Below, in pieces: positions 54,475 through 64,000 of a DNA stretch of 64,000 nucleotides (positions within the stretch are counted from its first letter, which is position 1; each line of letters starts with the position of its first letter). The translations under genes and the position numbers were made by a program. The notes under the pieces were generated by a model. The model searched no databases and was not told where the DNA came from. It was given only the letters and a program-made list of their open reading frames with translations. Origin of the DNA: a bacterium (lineage in GTDB: Bacteria; Bacteroidota; Ignavibacteria; Kapaibacteriales; UBA2268); contig JANJTB010000029.1 of the NCBI GenBank assembly GCA_024711295.1, forward strand, positions 37,157 through 101,156, given 5' to 3'.

Positions 54475-54548
54475 GCTTCCTTAGCTCAGTTGGCCAGAGC
54501 AAATGACTCTTAATCATTGGGTCGCGGGTTCGAATCCCGCAGGGAGCA
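54475..54548 (+). tRNA. tRNA-Lys, anticodon CTT
   Basis: Full cloverleaf of 74 nt. Acceptor GCTTCCT/AGGGAGC (one G-T pair), D stem GCTC/GAGC, anticodon stem AATGA/TCATT with loop CTCTTAA (anticodon CTT at 54509-54511), variable GGGTC, T stem GCGGG/CCCGC with loop TTCGAAT, discriminator A. The 3' CCA is not encoded. Confidence 0.97.
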
Positions 54549-54572
54549 CAAAAAGAATCTTTAAGTCATTAA

Positions 54573-54602
54573 AGCACAATCACATAGATTGTGCTTTTTT
54601 TA
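54573..54602 (+). terminator. Rho-independent terminator after tRNA-Lys
   Basis: AGCACAATC, 5-nt loop, GATTGTGCT, then a run of seven T. Confidence 0.88.
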
Positions 54603-54604
54603 TT

Positions 54605-55723
54605 AGGTAAGGTACAGGGGAAGAAAATCTATCTTGTATTTAGTTGAGATATTAAAACAGCATTATGAAATTTAATGATTATTTGTCATTGCTTATACAA
54701 ATTAAGTTGAATAAAAAAAATAAAATCATTTAATACATCCTTAAAATCACAATAAATCTTTTTGTTGGGAATAAGATATTATGATTTTCTATAAATATTT
54801 TTCAACTTTAACAATTAGATAAACCCAGGTATCTAATTTTCTTCTTCATTTGTTGTTCTTTAATTCTCCAATGATACTTTGAGATTTAGATTTTGAATAA
54901 ACTGAATTTAAAACGAAATTCTTAAGTATTATCTTTTATCAATCATACTTTGAGATTTATAATTGCTTTTTAGTAATTTGCGTGCTGTATTGCTTAGATT
55001 AAATTAAATGAGATTTCAATCACTTCTTTACTTTCTCAACAATGATTGACATTTTACCTCAGAAGTAATAAACAATTTGCTTAATTTTTTGTTAAATCTC
55101 CAACTGATTTTAAGTCCCATAAATACGACAATTTCAAAAACAAAAAAGTGAAGGTCATTAGTTAATTGAAATATCTTATTTCTTGTACAACATATAAGAT
55201 AGAAGCATAAACCATATAGTTAAGACTAACATGATTTACACATTTCCAAAGTAAAATTCGAGAACTTAGTTTTTTAATGATCTGTTTTAGAAAGCAATTA
55301 GAATTAGATTATTATTCAATGATTACTGAAATTCTTTGTGTTTTTATGCTTTTTTATAATCACATCTCCAAAAAGCTTTAATCTCTTTATTAAATTATAT
55401 TAAGCATAAAACACTTAAACAAAACTTAATAGTTTTGTTATTGGTTTTACTCTCTATAACTCCTAAACATTACATTTAGGTGAATTTAGTTCAAGTTTTT
55501 TTTTCAACATTTACCTATATCAATTAGCATTTTCCAAAATTTTATTGTATAGTTATAATCTGAAGCTGGAATGTATTTATAATATGGAATGCTGCAAAAA
55601 AAAAATTCAAAAAAAGATAAGAATTCAAGATATAAATACATGCTATAAATTTTTTTTTTAATTTTCTCTAAGAATTGTTACCTTTGTAAATAATAATGAA
55701 CAAATATTTTTAGCGAGATTAAA
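54605..55723. other. 1.1-kb AT-rich region with no recognisable gene
   Basis: All frames are closed at short intervals on both strands and no RNA fold stands out. A 14-bp direct repeat TACTTTGAGATTTA occurs at 54875 and 54946. It may be decayed coding sequence or insertion debris beside the RHS locus, but I could not match any fragment to a family. Confidence 0.5.
55679..55686 (+). promoter_or_regulatory. -7 element upstream of the T9SS-sorted protein gene
   Basis: TACCTTTG matches TAnnTTTG 38 bp before the ATG. No TTTG is seen at -33, only a T-run. Confidence 0.45.
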
Positions 55724-56611
55724 ATGGCATTAAACAAAATGTTGAAGGTAATTTTTATTATAATTTTAACAATTATAATAAATCCCACCGTTGAGAACTC
55801 CCTTAGGTGCAATACTTTAAAGTCATTAATTAACATAAAGGACATTAATTACGATTGTGTACCGGATACACTAATCGGAACATTTGAAAATTCAACCCTA
55901 AAGTTAAACTATATTTTATGGGGAATTGATTCCACAATACAAGCTTTTCCCAAGGACTATAATTGGGTAGATACAACTTTTATTCATTATCCAGAATGGA
56001 TGAATATAAGGTCTTATATTAATATTTCTTCATTTAATATTGATACAATACCAGATATTATGATTCTTATAAAAGGTAAAATCGAAATTGATAGTAATTT
56101 AGTAGACACAAGTTTAAAAGTTATTATATATGGTCAGTATGGTTTCGATTCCGTTTCATCTATAACACTAACGAACATAAATTATCCTGTACAAGATATT
56201 CCATTTAAATCTAAATATGTTATATCAAATCAGGACTTAAGTAACTGTCAAATTAGAGAATATGATTTTACGAAAGTCTCTGATTTTACCAAATCAATAA
56301 CTAATTACCCACCACCAATATTCAAAAACAACAACGCCAAGAGTTATGACACAACTAATGTAGTTTTACTTTACCCAAATCCAAGTCAGAATTCAATTGT
56401 GGTAAAAACGGAAAATTTTGATTATGGAAGATATTTTATTGATATTGTCACAGTAAATGGAGAATTTATGTTACAAAAAATTATAAATATAAAAAGTAAA
56501 TCCGATGAACATTTCATTAATGTATCTAAGTTAACAAATGGCGCATATTATTTTGTTATTTCTAATAATAACAAAATTATTAAGACAGTTAAATTTATAA
56601 AAAATATTTAA
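55724..56611 (+). CDS. Secreted protein with T9SS type A sorting domain
   Basis: A 295-residue exported protein. Signal segment at about 6-22; a middle part of no known family, with DINYDCVPDTLIGTF and IDTIPDIMILIKGK resembling VCBS/FG-GAP-like phrases; then the sorting domain from VVLLYPNPSQNSIVV through FINVSKLTNGAYYFVISNNNKIIKTVKFIKN. It should be exported by the type IX system and may be anchored at the surface. It lies 21 bp upstream of the RHS gene and is probably co-transcribed with it. Confidence 0.78.
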   Translation: MALNKMLKVIFIIILTIIINPTVENSLRCNTLKSLINIKDINYDCVPDTLIGTFENSTLKLNYILWGIDSTIQAFPKDYNWVDTTFIHYPEWMNIRSYINISSFNIDTIPDIMILIKGKIEIDSNLVDTSLKVIIYGQYGFDSVSSITLTNINYPVQDIPFKSKYVISNQDLSNCQIREYDFTKVSDFTKSITNYPPPIFKNNNAKSYDTTNVVLLYPNPSQNSIVVKTENFDYGRYFIDIVTVNGEFMLQKIINIKSKSDEHFINVSKLTNGAYYFVISNNNKIIKTVKFIKNI

Positions 56612-56632
56612 CAATTTAAATGGATTAAAATA

Positions 56633-59600
56633 ATGAAAAAAATCTTATACTTAGTTATTATTGTATTGTTATGCAACCATCTTGTTTATTCTCAATTTTC
56701 AGCAGATGTTGATGGGAAAGTGAATATTTCACCAGTTAATGGTAATATGCAATATGTGTATCCAATATCTAACACCACAATTGATGGTTATCCCCTTAAA
56801 GTTGATATGATTTATAATAGCAATGTAACATTTGTAGCTTTTGATAAACATATTAATTGGTTTGATTCAACAACAAACTCAAAAAAAGATGCTTGGAAAA
56901 AATTATCTATTTCAATGCCAGTATGGATTCTTGGGGTTAATGGGTTTGCTGTTCAAGTTTTATATGATGTATCTGCATTTCACTCTACTGCAGCATTAGA
57001 TTGTAATCCTTTAAATGATTATAAAGATGGCAATATTCCTTATAATCTCAAAAATTATGATTCATCGCCCTATATTGAAAATGAAGAATTCTATAATACC
57101 AATATCAATTGGTTGATTGAAGGATACGATTATTGTAATGCCTTAGATTTACCTGATAATAATAATTTTCAGGACGTTATAAAAATTTTAAGAAGCGACG
57201 GTTCCGTTTTAGAATTGCGTAATAGTATTGTTAACTATTCTTATGATTACAAATATGACAGTTTATACACAGGATTGTATTACGAAAATTCAATTAATAC
57301 AAATGGATTTGCTATTGTCGAATTTGATACAACAAATAATTGGCCTATATACATTAGACGAAAAATATTTAATGAAGACATATCATTTGAATATATTAAA
57401 CCCAGAATTTTAAAGTATTATAATGGTGATGGCCTTGAGTATGTATTCAGAGAGTATGTGAATCCTTATGGTAATAGAGAAGATTTTTACTTTTATGAAG
57501 GGAAGAGAAATCCAAATTTTTATCCAAATTATTATCCACCAAATTATAAAAAATTGCCAAAACCAACTATATTTTATCTTGAAGAAATTAATTCATCTAT
57601 GGTTAATATAACTTCATTTGAAAGGTTATACCATAATCATACAAATAATGATTCCACAAATGTTGAAATTTATAGAGGAAGATCCCCGATAAAAGAGTTT
57701 GCAAATCATACAATTAATTTTTCTAACAGTGAATTTACAATTACAACATTTGGTAGGATATATACTTTTAAAACTGATTTTTATAGAACATTTAATTTAG
57801 ATGAATCTCTACTAAATCCTAATGAAAATTACTCAAAGAATGTTGAATCCTTTCAGTGGCTTTTGAATAATACAAAGCTATTTTCTCGTGAGCCATATTT
57901 GAATAAAATGATTGAGTACCGAGTACCAATAGAAGATGATTTAAAAATATCGGATTCAACATATTCAGCAGATAGACAATATCCCGGTTTTTCTGAGGCT
58001 TCTTTAGGATTTTATATGATAAGCAAGATCATTGACCCAATGAATAGAGAAACAAGCTTTCAATATGGTACTAAAATCTTTTCTTTTGAAACTCAACAGT
58101 TTAATTTTGGACTAAATGATGATTTTAATAATAGTGATTTTTATAGACCATTTATAAGTGAGATTAAGAATCCCAATGAATTATTTAGATTTGAATACTG
58201 TACTGATTCCAGTTATGAAATTACTGAAAACTCGATGGCAGACGGATTAATTGATTATGATGCATTTACAAGTGTAAAGAAATTTCAAATTTTTGATTAT
58301 AAAGGTACTCAATCACAACCTGAAATATTGTTTACAAAAAATTATTCTTTCGAAAATGAAAACTCAAATTTATATTTTAGAATTGTTCAAATTGAATCTA
58401 TTGATCATTTAAAAGATATTAGTAGTATTGACAGCATCTTTTATAAAAATGAAAAAGTACAACCTTTAAGAAAAAATTTTAATCAGCCATATAAAACTCC
58501 AGATCTTGACTTTACTTATGCTTGCATAACGAAAACAATCAGAGGTAATTTTCAGTATTTGAAAGAGGTTGAATATAAGAATATAGCGAATCTTGATGAA
58601 AATAATGATACTACACAAGGATATTATTTTTTCCCATATAAAGAACGTACATTATTTAAACAAAGTTCAGTAGGTAATTGGTTTGTGTTGAGCAGTTCAA
58701 AATTCGAATATGAGTTTCAAAAGGTTGAGAATTATTTAATGTCTAACTTTACAGCTAACAAAAAACCTTCAACTTGGTATAGTATGAGAGAAGCTTATGG
58801 GTGGTTGCCATCAAAAATTACTACATTAATTTTCCAACCAAATACATGGACATTTGACAATGACAGCATACTTTATAAAGATATCATAACTTTTAGGCAT
58901 TTACCAATTGAAGTTAACAAAAGTATTAGTAAATCAATGGATGTTTGGAATAGAAAGCTATCACTTGAAAGCATTTCTCAAAATCAATATAATGAACCAA
59001 ATTCTCTCAATCCTAACATATATGAAACAGTTATTCAAAACTACATTGGGAATATTCCACCAATTTACAATTTGATTGAAAGACAAGAAGTTACAAACAA
59101 GACTGGGACAATTCTTACAGGTAAGATCAACGAATATAATATCAATAGCTCATTTGGTCCGAATGCCCCAACATCCCGTAGGGGTGCTCTTTTAAATGAT
59201 AAAATTATTGGTTTTGGCGGAGTTGAAAAGGAGAATATGACATACTCATATAAAAATGGTGGTGGATGGTACCGAAACTTTTTATCCGGAACTTCAATTA
59301 ATGGTATTGAAAATAAAATGTATTACGATTATGAAGATATACCAGGTTTCTCAAATAATAATCCCGAAGGTAAAATTCTTTTAAATAATGAAGATATCGA
59401 AACTCACAGATTTACAAAACTTTTTAATCAATTTGAAGCTCCAGTTGCATTTCAGAAGAATATTCGAAAAAGAGTACCTTCAGACTTAGGATCTTCTAAC
59501 ATTATAGATAAAATTGATACATTATTTAGTTTTATACAAAGAGGTTATTATGGTCAGATAACCGGTAAGACAAACTATAATAATTGGTTTTATAAAACTG

Positions 59601-62600
59601 AATATGATAAAAATGGTAGAGTTTTATTCGAATGGGAACCTTATGATTTTCCACAAAGTCCTTTTGAAGTAAACGGAACCGATTATGTTAATGATTGTAT
59701 TCCTTTTTATGAGTCTGAAACAAGGATTACAAAAACAAATTATGTTTCGACTACTAATAGTATAAATATTGTTGACAAATTAACAAGTTTATCAACTGAC
59801 AATTTCAATCTTGAAATTGGAACAAAAAATAGTAGTAAAACTATAAGAGATTTACCTGATACTTTAGTTGGAAACCAAGTAATCAATAAGATTGAAAAAA
59901 ATATAAACTTGATTTATATGCCTAATATTAATGATCCTTTGCATAATGGAGGTAATGTAACTAAACTTGAACTCAGGTTAACAATATTTGAAGCAAGTAA
60001 TCAGTGTATGCCTATTCATCTGGTAATCCCAGAAATTAATCTTGAAAAAATTATTATGCTTGACTGTGATGTTCTTTCTTTAGATTCTAATTATTGCAAT
60101 ATTGAAGCTGGAAGTTACAACAAACCAGAAGCAATAATTGACTTAACAGATGCTATACCTTTTTTCCAAAGCTTGACCCCAGACATACCCTATACATTAA
60201 ATCTTTATACATCATCAAGTGATGGCACAATCAGAATTGCAAATTTATATGAAGAATTTAGCCCTTGCTTAAATGTAACTACTAATAAATGGCGTAAAAT
60301 TTACAACGACTTTACTCATAAATTTGTTTATGATGATGTTAACAGAACGATTAAATCATATTCTAAAATTGATGATGGAATTATTAATGAGCTGAATGCT
60401 GTACCTGGTGTTTTCCCTCATTCATATAATAAGAATTATTCATCTACTATAAATCTGGATGGACGTTATACTGGTATAATAAACTACTATAAAGCATTCA
60501 ATATGAATTATAAAACAGATTACCTGATTGGTGATCCTGAAAATCCAGCCAGAATAGATATTGTAACCAGAACTTATACTGATGAATATGATGAATATTA
60601 TCAACTAACTGGTAATAAAGTGCTTCAAATTATTGACCAATTAGGATTTGAAATTAATACCCGGTTTAAAAGTAACGGTGAAATTGACTACATTACTAAT
60701 TGTGATTTTACCAAAAAAAGTTTTGGAAGTTATTTTATAGATTCAGATAATACTTCGTACCCTCAAGAAGATTATTATGGTTTTTGCAGGATAGAAAATT
60801 CTTACAATGAAGAAGATCAGAATGTAATAAGTTATTATGATGCCTTGGGGCAGTTGCGACAAGTCAAGAATCCTCTTGGTTCTACTAAATATGAATATGA
60901 CGAAAGAGGAAATTTGATTAAAGTTATTAATCCCAAAAATCAAGAAACTACTTATGAATATGATGAATTTGGTAATCTAAAAAAATCTAATCAAATTGAT
61001 CTTGGCCAGACAAAATATAAATATGATGGTTTAGGTAACCTAAGATTTAAACAAGATTCAGATCAGTTATCACAAAATAAGTTATCATTTTTTGAATATG
61101 ATGATTTGGGCAGAACAACCATTGTTGGTGAAGCAAAAATCAATTCTTCCTTTGATTTTTATAGTGATTTACGTGGTGATATTTTACAAATATCTAATTT
61201 TAGTAATAGTCTGCTTAGTTCAAATCACACATTGTTTTTAGAAGATAATGATGTTATGAATAGAGTAAATTCTATCATACCAAAAACCAATAATTTTGAT
61301 GATTATTACAATAAGTTCTTATATAGAAATAATAGTAATATGCTAAGTTTAAATTTTCACGATTCATCAGCAATCAAACTTGATAATTATCAGGGTTCAC
61401 AAATTATGAGTTTAGTAGGAGTAAATTTTGATGATGATGAAATACTCGCAAGTATTAGTGAATTCGAAGATATCTCATTATTCCCTGAATTTGTGAAAGT
61501 TGCTACATGGTATGACGATTTTCCAATGCGACAAGGTCCTATTTGGAGCTTTTTACCACCTAAAGAAATTTGGGAAAATTTATCTCCACGACAAGAATTG
61601 CAGAATCTGAAAGGTCAATCCTCGGTTATTGCTTACAAAGAAAACCCATCTGACCCTTTTAATTATGTAGTTATGACCTATGATGCACGTGGCAGAATTG
61701 AAGCTATTATGAGATGGACAGAAAACATTGGCTTTGATATGGTTCACTATACTTACAATTCAATGAATCGAATATTGAAGGTAACAGCAATTGATATGAA
61801 TAAACAGTATAATGTATGGAATGAGTATGACGGTAACGGTCGTCTTTCGAAAGTTACTACTTTAGAGGGTTCCCAAGGCACCGGACTATACAAAAACAAC
61901 ACTTTTCAGTTTCCTGAATTAATCGAAATGCCCGATGACCACGATATTGAATTTGAATACAATAAACGGAACTCGGTAGTGAAGGTGATTTATCCTAAAT
62001 TAGGTGATGGTTACGAAAAAAATATCATTTATAATCCTCGTGGGTGGGTTGATTCTTTGTACGTAAAAAAAATCAATTCTATTGAAATTTTCAGACAAGC
62101 ATTTACCAGAAACAAAATTGGAAATATCGCTAATCAGGTTTCAAATCATGTTGGCGAAAATCAGAGAATCCAAAATTACACTTATGATGCGGTTAATCGT
62201 CTTACTAACTGGTCAACCCTGGCGGGCGACAATGAATCTTATCAGTATGATATTATCGGAAACAGAACAGTAAAAACCGTAAATACAAATGAAATTCATA
62301 CATATAGCTATAATACCGGCAACTACCTGACTGGTATTTCTTACACCGCAAATAATGACGATTTTACTACAAATTATACATACACCCCCACAGGACAAAT
62401 ATTTCAGAAAATAAAGACAAGGAATACTACATTTACTGTTACGAGCGATTCATATTCATACAACCGTAGCGGTCAGTTGATAAAATATACTAAGGATAAT
62501 CTTGGTACTTATGGCAGTTCTTATAACGATAGTTTAGACCAAATGAATCCCACACTTGATGCATCGAAATGGATTTGGGGCTACAAATATAACTATGCTG

Positions 62601-63985
62601 GGCAGCGAGAGCAAAAGCGACTATTGAAAAGTCCGCATGGAGATGACGGTACCGAACAACAAAGTTTTGCTCATAACTGGGAATATTATATGAATGGTGC
62701 TTTTGGTGAGGAATTGATACAATATTCCGGCTTTCAGACAGTCAAGGAAAGTGATGGGGACATAGGTCGGCGTGTGTATTTATCGGTGAATAAATTTAAT
62801 GCAACGAGCGACTTACACATCCGACGTGATGGCAAAAAAGAAGTTTACTTTACAGATAACAACGGAAATGTTCGTGTTGTGATAGACAGTAACAACATTA
62901 TTAAAAAATACGACTACAAGCCCTTTGGTGAGCTGTACTGGTCAAGTGACGGCTCTCACCTGCGTGAAGGTCTGGAGGGCAGTATTTTCGACCCCGAATC
63001 CGAACTGCAAATGATGGGTGTAAGGATGTACGACACCGAGACCGGCAGATTTACCACCCCTGACCTGCTCTGGGCTGCCTTTCCGTCACATACTCCTTAC
63101 CAATATGCTTACAACTCACCATTGATATGGAGTGACCCCAGCGGCTTAGCACCGGAGAAAGAAAGGGATAGAGAGAGGTTGTTGAATATTGAGTTAGATT
63201 GGGAAGGAGTTTACAACGTTTGGAATGAAATACAATATGAGAATGGTAGAGTGGCACAGTTAATGTTAAAAAACGCTGACGGCAGTGAAATGTATATTGG
63301 AGATACTAAAGGTGCTAGAATTGGAGCAACAGGTGGTGTGAACTTTTCTGTTAATGATAAGTCAATTACAACTAAAAACAATGAGGGATTATATGTAACA
63401 ACATGGATTATGAATTTCCACATACCAACATCAAAAGGATATTTAGTTATTGAATCAAACCCTATAAGTGATACAGAACTGAAATCGAATGGCTTAAATA
63501 TTTTGAAGTTGGCTAATGATACTGTAGATGCATTTAATATGATCTTATCAGCAGACCCAACATTGTTTGATTCTATGCATGGTACAAATATAACAATTAG
63601 TTTTCAAAGTGGTTTATCAATTCAAAAATATTACAATGATCGCAAAAGTAAAGATCAACCATTTGTTACTGGAATGCTTGCTGGACTTAGAACTGGTACA
63701 AGAAGTAATTCAACAGTAATGATAGCTTTGGAATTATACTTATATGGTGGGCATGACTTATTAACATTTGCAACTGACTATAATATTAACTTAAAGTTAA
63801 CCTTATGGGAGGTTATAGCACATGAGTTCACACATCAAAAACATTATTTAGCAATACCTGATTATCATACTTATGACCATTTCGGTAGGGAAAATATGGT
63901 AATTGATGAATTAAATACATTACGCTCATATCATAATAATTTTTTTGGATGGCCATATTATCAGGAAAAAAAGAAATGGAAATGA
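56633..63985 (+). CDS. RHS/YD-repeat protein with C-terminal HEFTH metallopeptidase tip, candidate polymorphic toxin
   Basis: A 2,450-residue exported protein. Signal peptide MKKILYLVIIVLLCNHLVYSQ; a long N-terminal part (to about 1400) typical of Bacteroidota RHS proteins but without named domains; YD repeats from about 1400 (KYEYDERGNLIKVINP, TYEYDEFGNLKKS, KYKYDGLGNLRF, and later YDAVNRL, YQYDIIGNR). The RHS core around 2100-2170 is YDYKPFGELYW, GVRMYDTETGRFTTPDLL, YQYAYNSPLIWSDPSG. After DPSG comes a distinct tip of about 280 residues with the zinc-protease motif HEFTH at 2397-2401 and a possible third ligand E2426 in IDELNTLR. RHS proteins encase and deliver C-terminal toxins, so the tip is probably the effector. 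There is no sorting domain. Confidence 0.85.
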   Translation: MKKILYLVIIVLLCNHLVYSQFSADVDGKVNISPVNGNMQYVYPISNTTIDGYPLKVDMIYNSNVTFVAFDKHINWFDSTTNSKKDAWKKLSISMPVWILGVNGFAVQVLYDVSAFHSTAALDCNPLNDYKDGNIPYNLKNYDSSPYIENEEFYNTNINWLIEGYDYCNALDLPDNNNFQDVIKILRSDGSVLELRNSIVNYSYDYKYDSLYTGLYYENSINTNGFAIVEFDTTNNWPIYIRRKIFNEDISFEYIKPRILKYYNGDGLEYVFREYVNPYGNREDFYFYEGKRNPNFYPNYYPPNYKKLPKPTIFYLEEINSSMVNITSFERLYHNHTNNDSTNVEIYRGRSPIKEFANHTINFSNSEFTITTFGRIYTFKTDFYRTFNLDESLLNPNENYSKNVESFQWLLNNTKLFSREPYLNKMIEYRVPIEDDLKISDSTYSADRQYPGFSEASLGFYMISKIIDPMNRETSFQYGTKIFSFETQQFNFGLNDDFNNSDFYRPFISEIKNPNELFRFEYCTDSSYEITENSMADGLIDYDAFTSVKKFQIFDYKGTQSQPEILFTKNYSFENENSNLYFRIVQIESIDHLKDISSIDSIFYKNEKVQPLRKNFNQPYKTPDLDFTYACITKTIRGNFQYLKEVEYKNIANLDENNDTTQGYYFFPYKERTLFKQSSVGNWFVLSSSKFEYEFQKVENYLMSNFTANKKPSTWYSMREAYGWLPSKITTLIFQPNTWTFDNDSILYKDIITFRHLPIEVNKSISKSMDVWNRKLSLESISQNQYNEPNSLNPNIYETVIQNYIGNIPPIYNLIERQEVTNKTGTILTGKINEYNINSSFGPNAPTSRRGALLNDKIIGFGGVEKENMTYSYKNGGGWYRNFLSGTSINGIENKMYYDYEDIPGFSNNNPEGKILLNNEDIETHRFTKLFNQFEAPVAFQKNIRKRVPSDLGSSNIIDKIDTLFSFIQRGYYGQITGKTNYNNWFYKTEYDKNGRVLFEWEPYDFPQSPFEVNGTDYVNDCIPFYESETRITKTNYVSTTNSINIVDKLTSLSTDNFNLEIGTKNSSKTIRDLPDTLVGNQVINKIEKNINLIYMPNINDPLHNGGNVTKLELRLTIFEASNQCMPIHLVIPEINLEKIIMLDCDVLSLDSNYCNIEAGSYNKPEAIIDLTDAIPFFQSLTPDIPYTLNLYTSSSDGTIRIANLYEEFSPCLNVTTNKWRKIYNDFTHKFVYDDVNRTIKSYSKIDDGIINELNAVPGVFPHSYNKNYSSTINLDGRYTGIINYYKAFNMNYKTDYLIGDPENPARIDIVTRTYTDEYDEYYQLTGNKVLQIIDQLGFEINTRFKSNGEIDYITNCDFTKKSFGSYFIDSDNTSYPQEDYYGFCRIENSYNEEDQNVISYYDALGQLRQVKNPLGSTKYEYDERGNLIKVINPKNQETTYEYDEFGNLKKSNQIDLGQTKYKYDGLGNLRFKQDSDQLSQNKLSFFEYDDLGRTTIVGEAKINSSFDFYSDLRGDILQISNFSNSLLSSNHTLFLEDNDVMNRVNSIIPKTNNFDDYYNKFLYRNNSNMLSLNFHDSSAIKLDNYQGSQIMSLVGVNFDDDEILASISEFEDISLFPEFVKVATWYDDFPMRQGPIWSFLPPKEIWENLSPRQELQNLKGQSSVIAYKENPSDPFNYVVMTYDARGRIEAIMRWTENIGFDMVHYTYNSMNRILKVTAIDMNKQYNVWNEYDGNGRLSKVTTLEGSQGTGLYKNNTFQFPELIEMPDDHDIEFEYNKRNSVVKVIYPKLGDGYEKNIIYNPRGWVDSLYVKKINSIEIFRQAFTRNKIGNIANQVSNHVGENQRIQNYTYDAVNRLTNWSTLAGDNESYQYDIIGNRTVKTVNTNEIHTYSYNTGNYLTGISYTANNDDFTTNYTYTPTGQIFQKIKTRNTTFTVTSDSYSYNRSGQLIKYTKDNLGTYGSSYNDSLDQMNPTLDASKWIWGYKYNYAGQREQKRLLKSPHGDDGTEQQSFAHNWEYYMNGAFGEELIQYSGFQTVKESDGDIGRRVYLSVNKFNATSDLHIRRDGKKEVYFTDNNGNVRVVIDSNNIIKKYDYKPFGELYWSSDGSHLREGLEGSIFDPESELQMMGVRMYDTETGRFTTPDLLWAAFPSHTPYQYAYNSPLIWSDPSGLAPEKERDRERLLNIELDWEGVYNVWNEIQYENGRVAQLMLKNADGSEMYIGDTKGARIGATGGVNFSVNDKSITTKNNEGLYVTTWIMNFHIPTSKGYLVIESNPISDTELKSNGLNILKLANDTVDAFNMILSADPTLFDSMHGTNITISFQSGLSIQKYYNDRKSKDQPFVTGMLAGLRTGTRSNSTVMIALELYLYGGHDLLTFATDYNINLKLTLWEVIAHEFTHQKHYLAIPDYHTYDHFGRENMVIDELNTLRSYHNNFFGWPYYQEKKKWK

Positions 63986-64000
63986 TAAGGATATATAAAA

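Noticed and set aside
1..64000. CRISPR arrays, prophage structural genes, rRNA and riboswitches
   Set aside because: Looked for on both strands; no regularly spaced repeats, phage modules, rRNA segments or recognisable riboswitch cores were found.

Overview
The window is about 64 kb of AT-rich chromosomal DNA (roughly one third G+C by eye) from a Gram-negative bacterium of the Bacteroidota/Chlorobiota assemblage. A member of the Ignavibacteria/Kapabacteria branch seems likely, but no rRNA is present to settle it. Supporting signs are secretion-type C-terminal sorting domains (T9SS type A), OmpA/PD40 lipoproteins, outer-membrane barrel-like proteins, Bacteroidota-type promoters (TTTG, 19-20 bp, TAnnTTTG), ThyX, and a KGD-type fused 2-oxoglutarate dehydrogenase.

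Layout. 1-4272 (minus): a truncated two-lipoyl-domain E2 acyltransferase, two LolA-like exported proteins, thyX and a small membrane protein. 4339-6672 (plus): cutA, radC and an M16 peptidase. 6673-7899 (minus): a lipoprotein and an outer-membrane protein. 8050-10695 (plus): RNase E/G and a flavin reductase-like protein, convergent with a large ASH-domain/T9SS protein. 13610-18632 is an accessory island: an eroded insertion sequence with recognisable terminal inverted repeats, an oxidoreductase plus glycosyltransferase-like pair, a CI-type HTH gene and a frameshifted PAS protein. 18699-22289: the fused E2-E1 2-oxoglutarate dehydrogenase, which has no lipoyl domain of its own and so probably borrows one from an E2 such as that at 1-1433.

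23492-31330 (minus) is a tight seven-gene run: HD-GYP phosphodiesterase, single-domain response regulator, holA, sbcD, sbcC, a barrel-like protein and ssb. 31709-34566 (plus): aspartate aminotransferase translationally coupled to ATP-dependent PEP carboxykinase. 34636-37854 (minus): Xer recombinase, Gfo/Idh oxidoreductase and NfeD protease. 38169-45561 (minus): two complete, paralogous four-gene sodium-pumping decarboxylase operons (carboxyltransferase, gamma, biotin carrier, beta) that keep the same promoter and leader architecture. Then alr (minus), an OmpA/PD40 lipoprotein, a complete RND efflux operon and tRNA-Lys(CTT) (all plus).

54605-55723 is an AT-rich region with no gene that I can see. 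The window closes with a small T9SS-sorted protein and a 2,450-residue RHS/YD-repeat protein. Its C-terminal tip, after the RHS core, carries an HEFTH metallopeptidase motif and is a candidate polymorphic toxin. Any immunity gene would lie just past the window end.

Metabolically the genes fit a heterotroph that interconverts oxaloacetate, PEP and aspartate, uses a KGD-type TCA step, and couples acyl-CoA decarboxylation to a sodium gradient. The candidates for something new are the RHS tip, the shared leader of the two sodium-pump operons, the frameshifted PAS gene, the unusual SbcC hook, and the c-di-GMP/response-regulator genes joined to a replication-repair operon.
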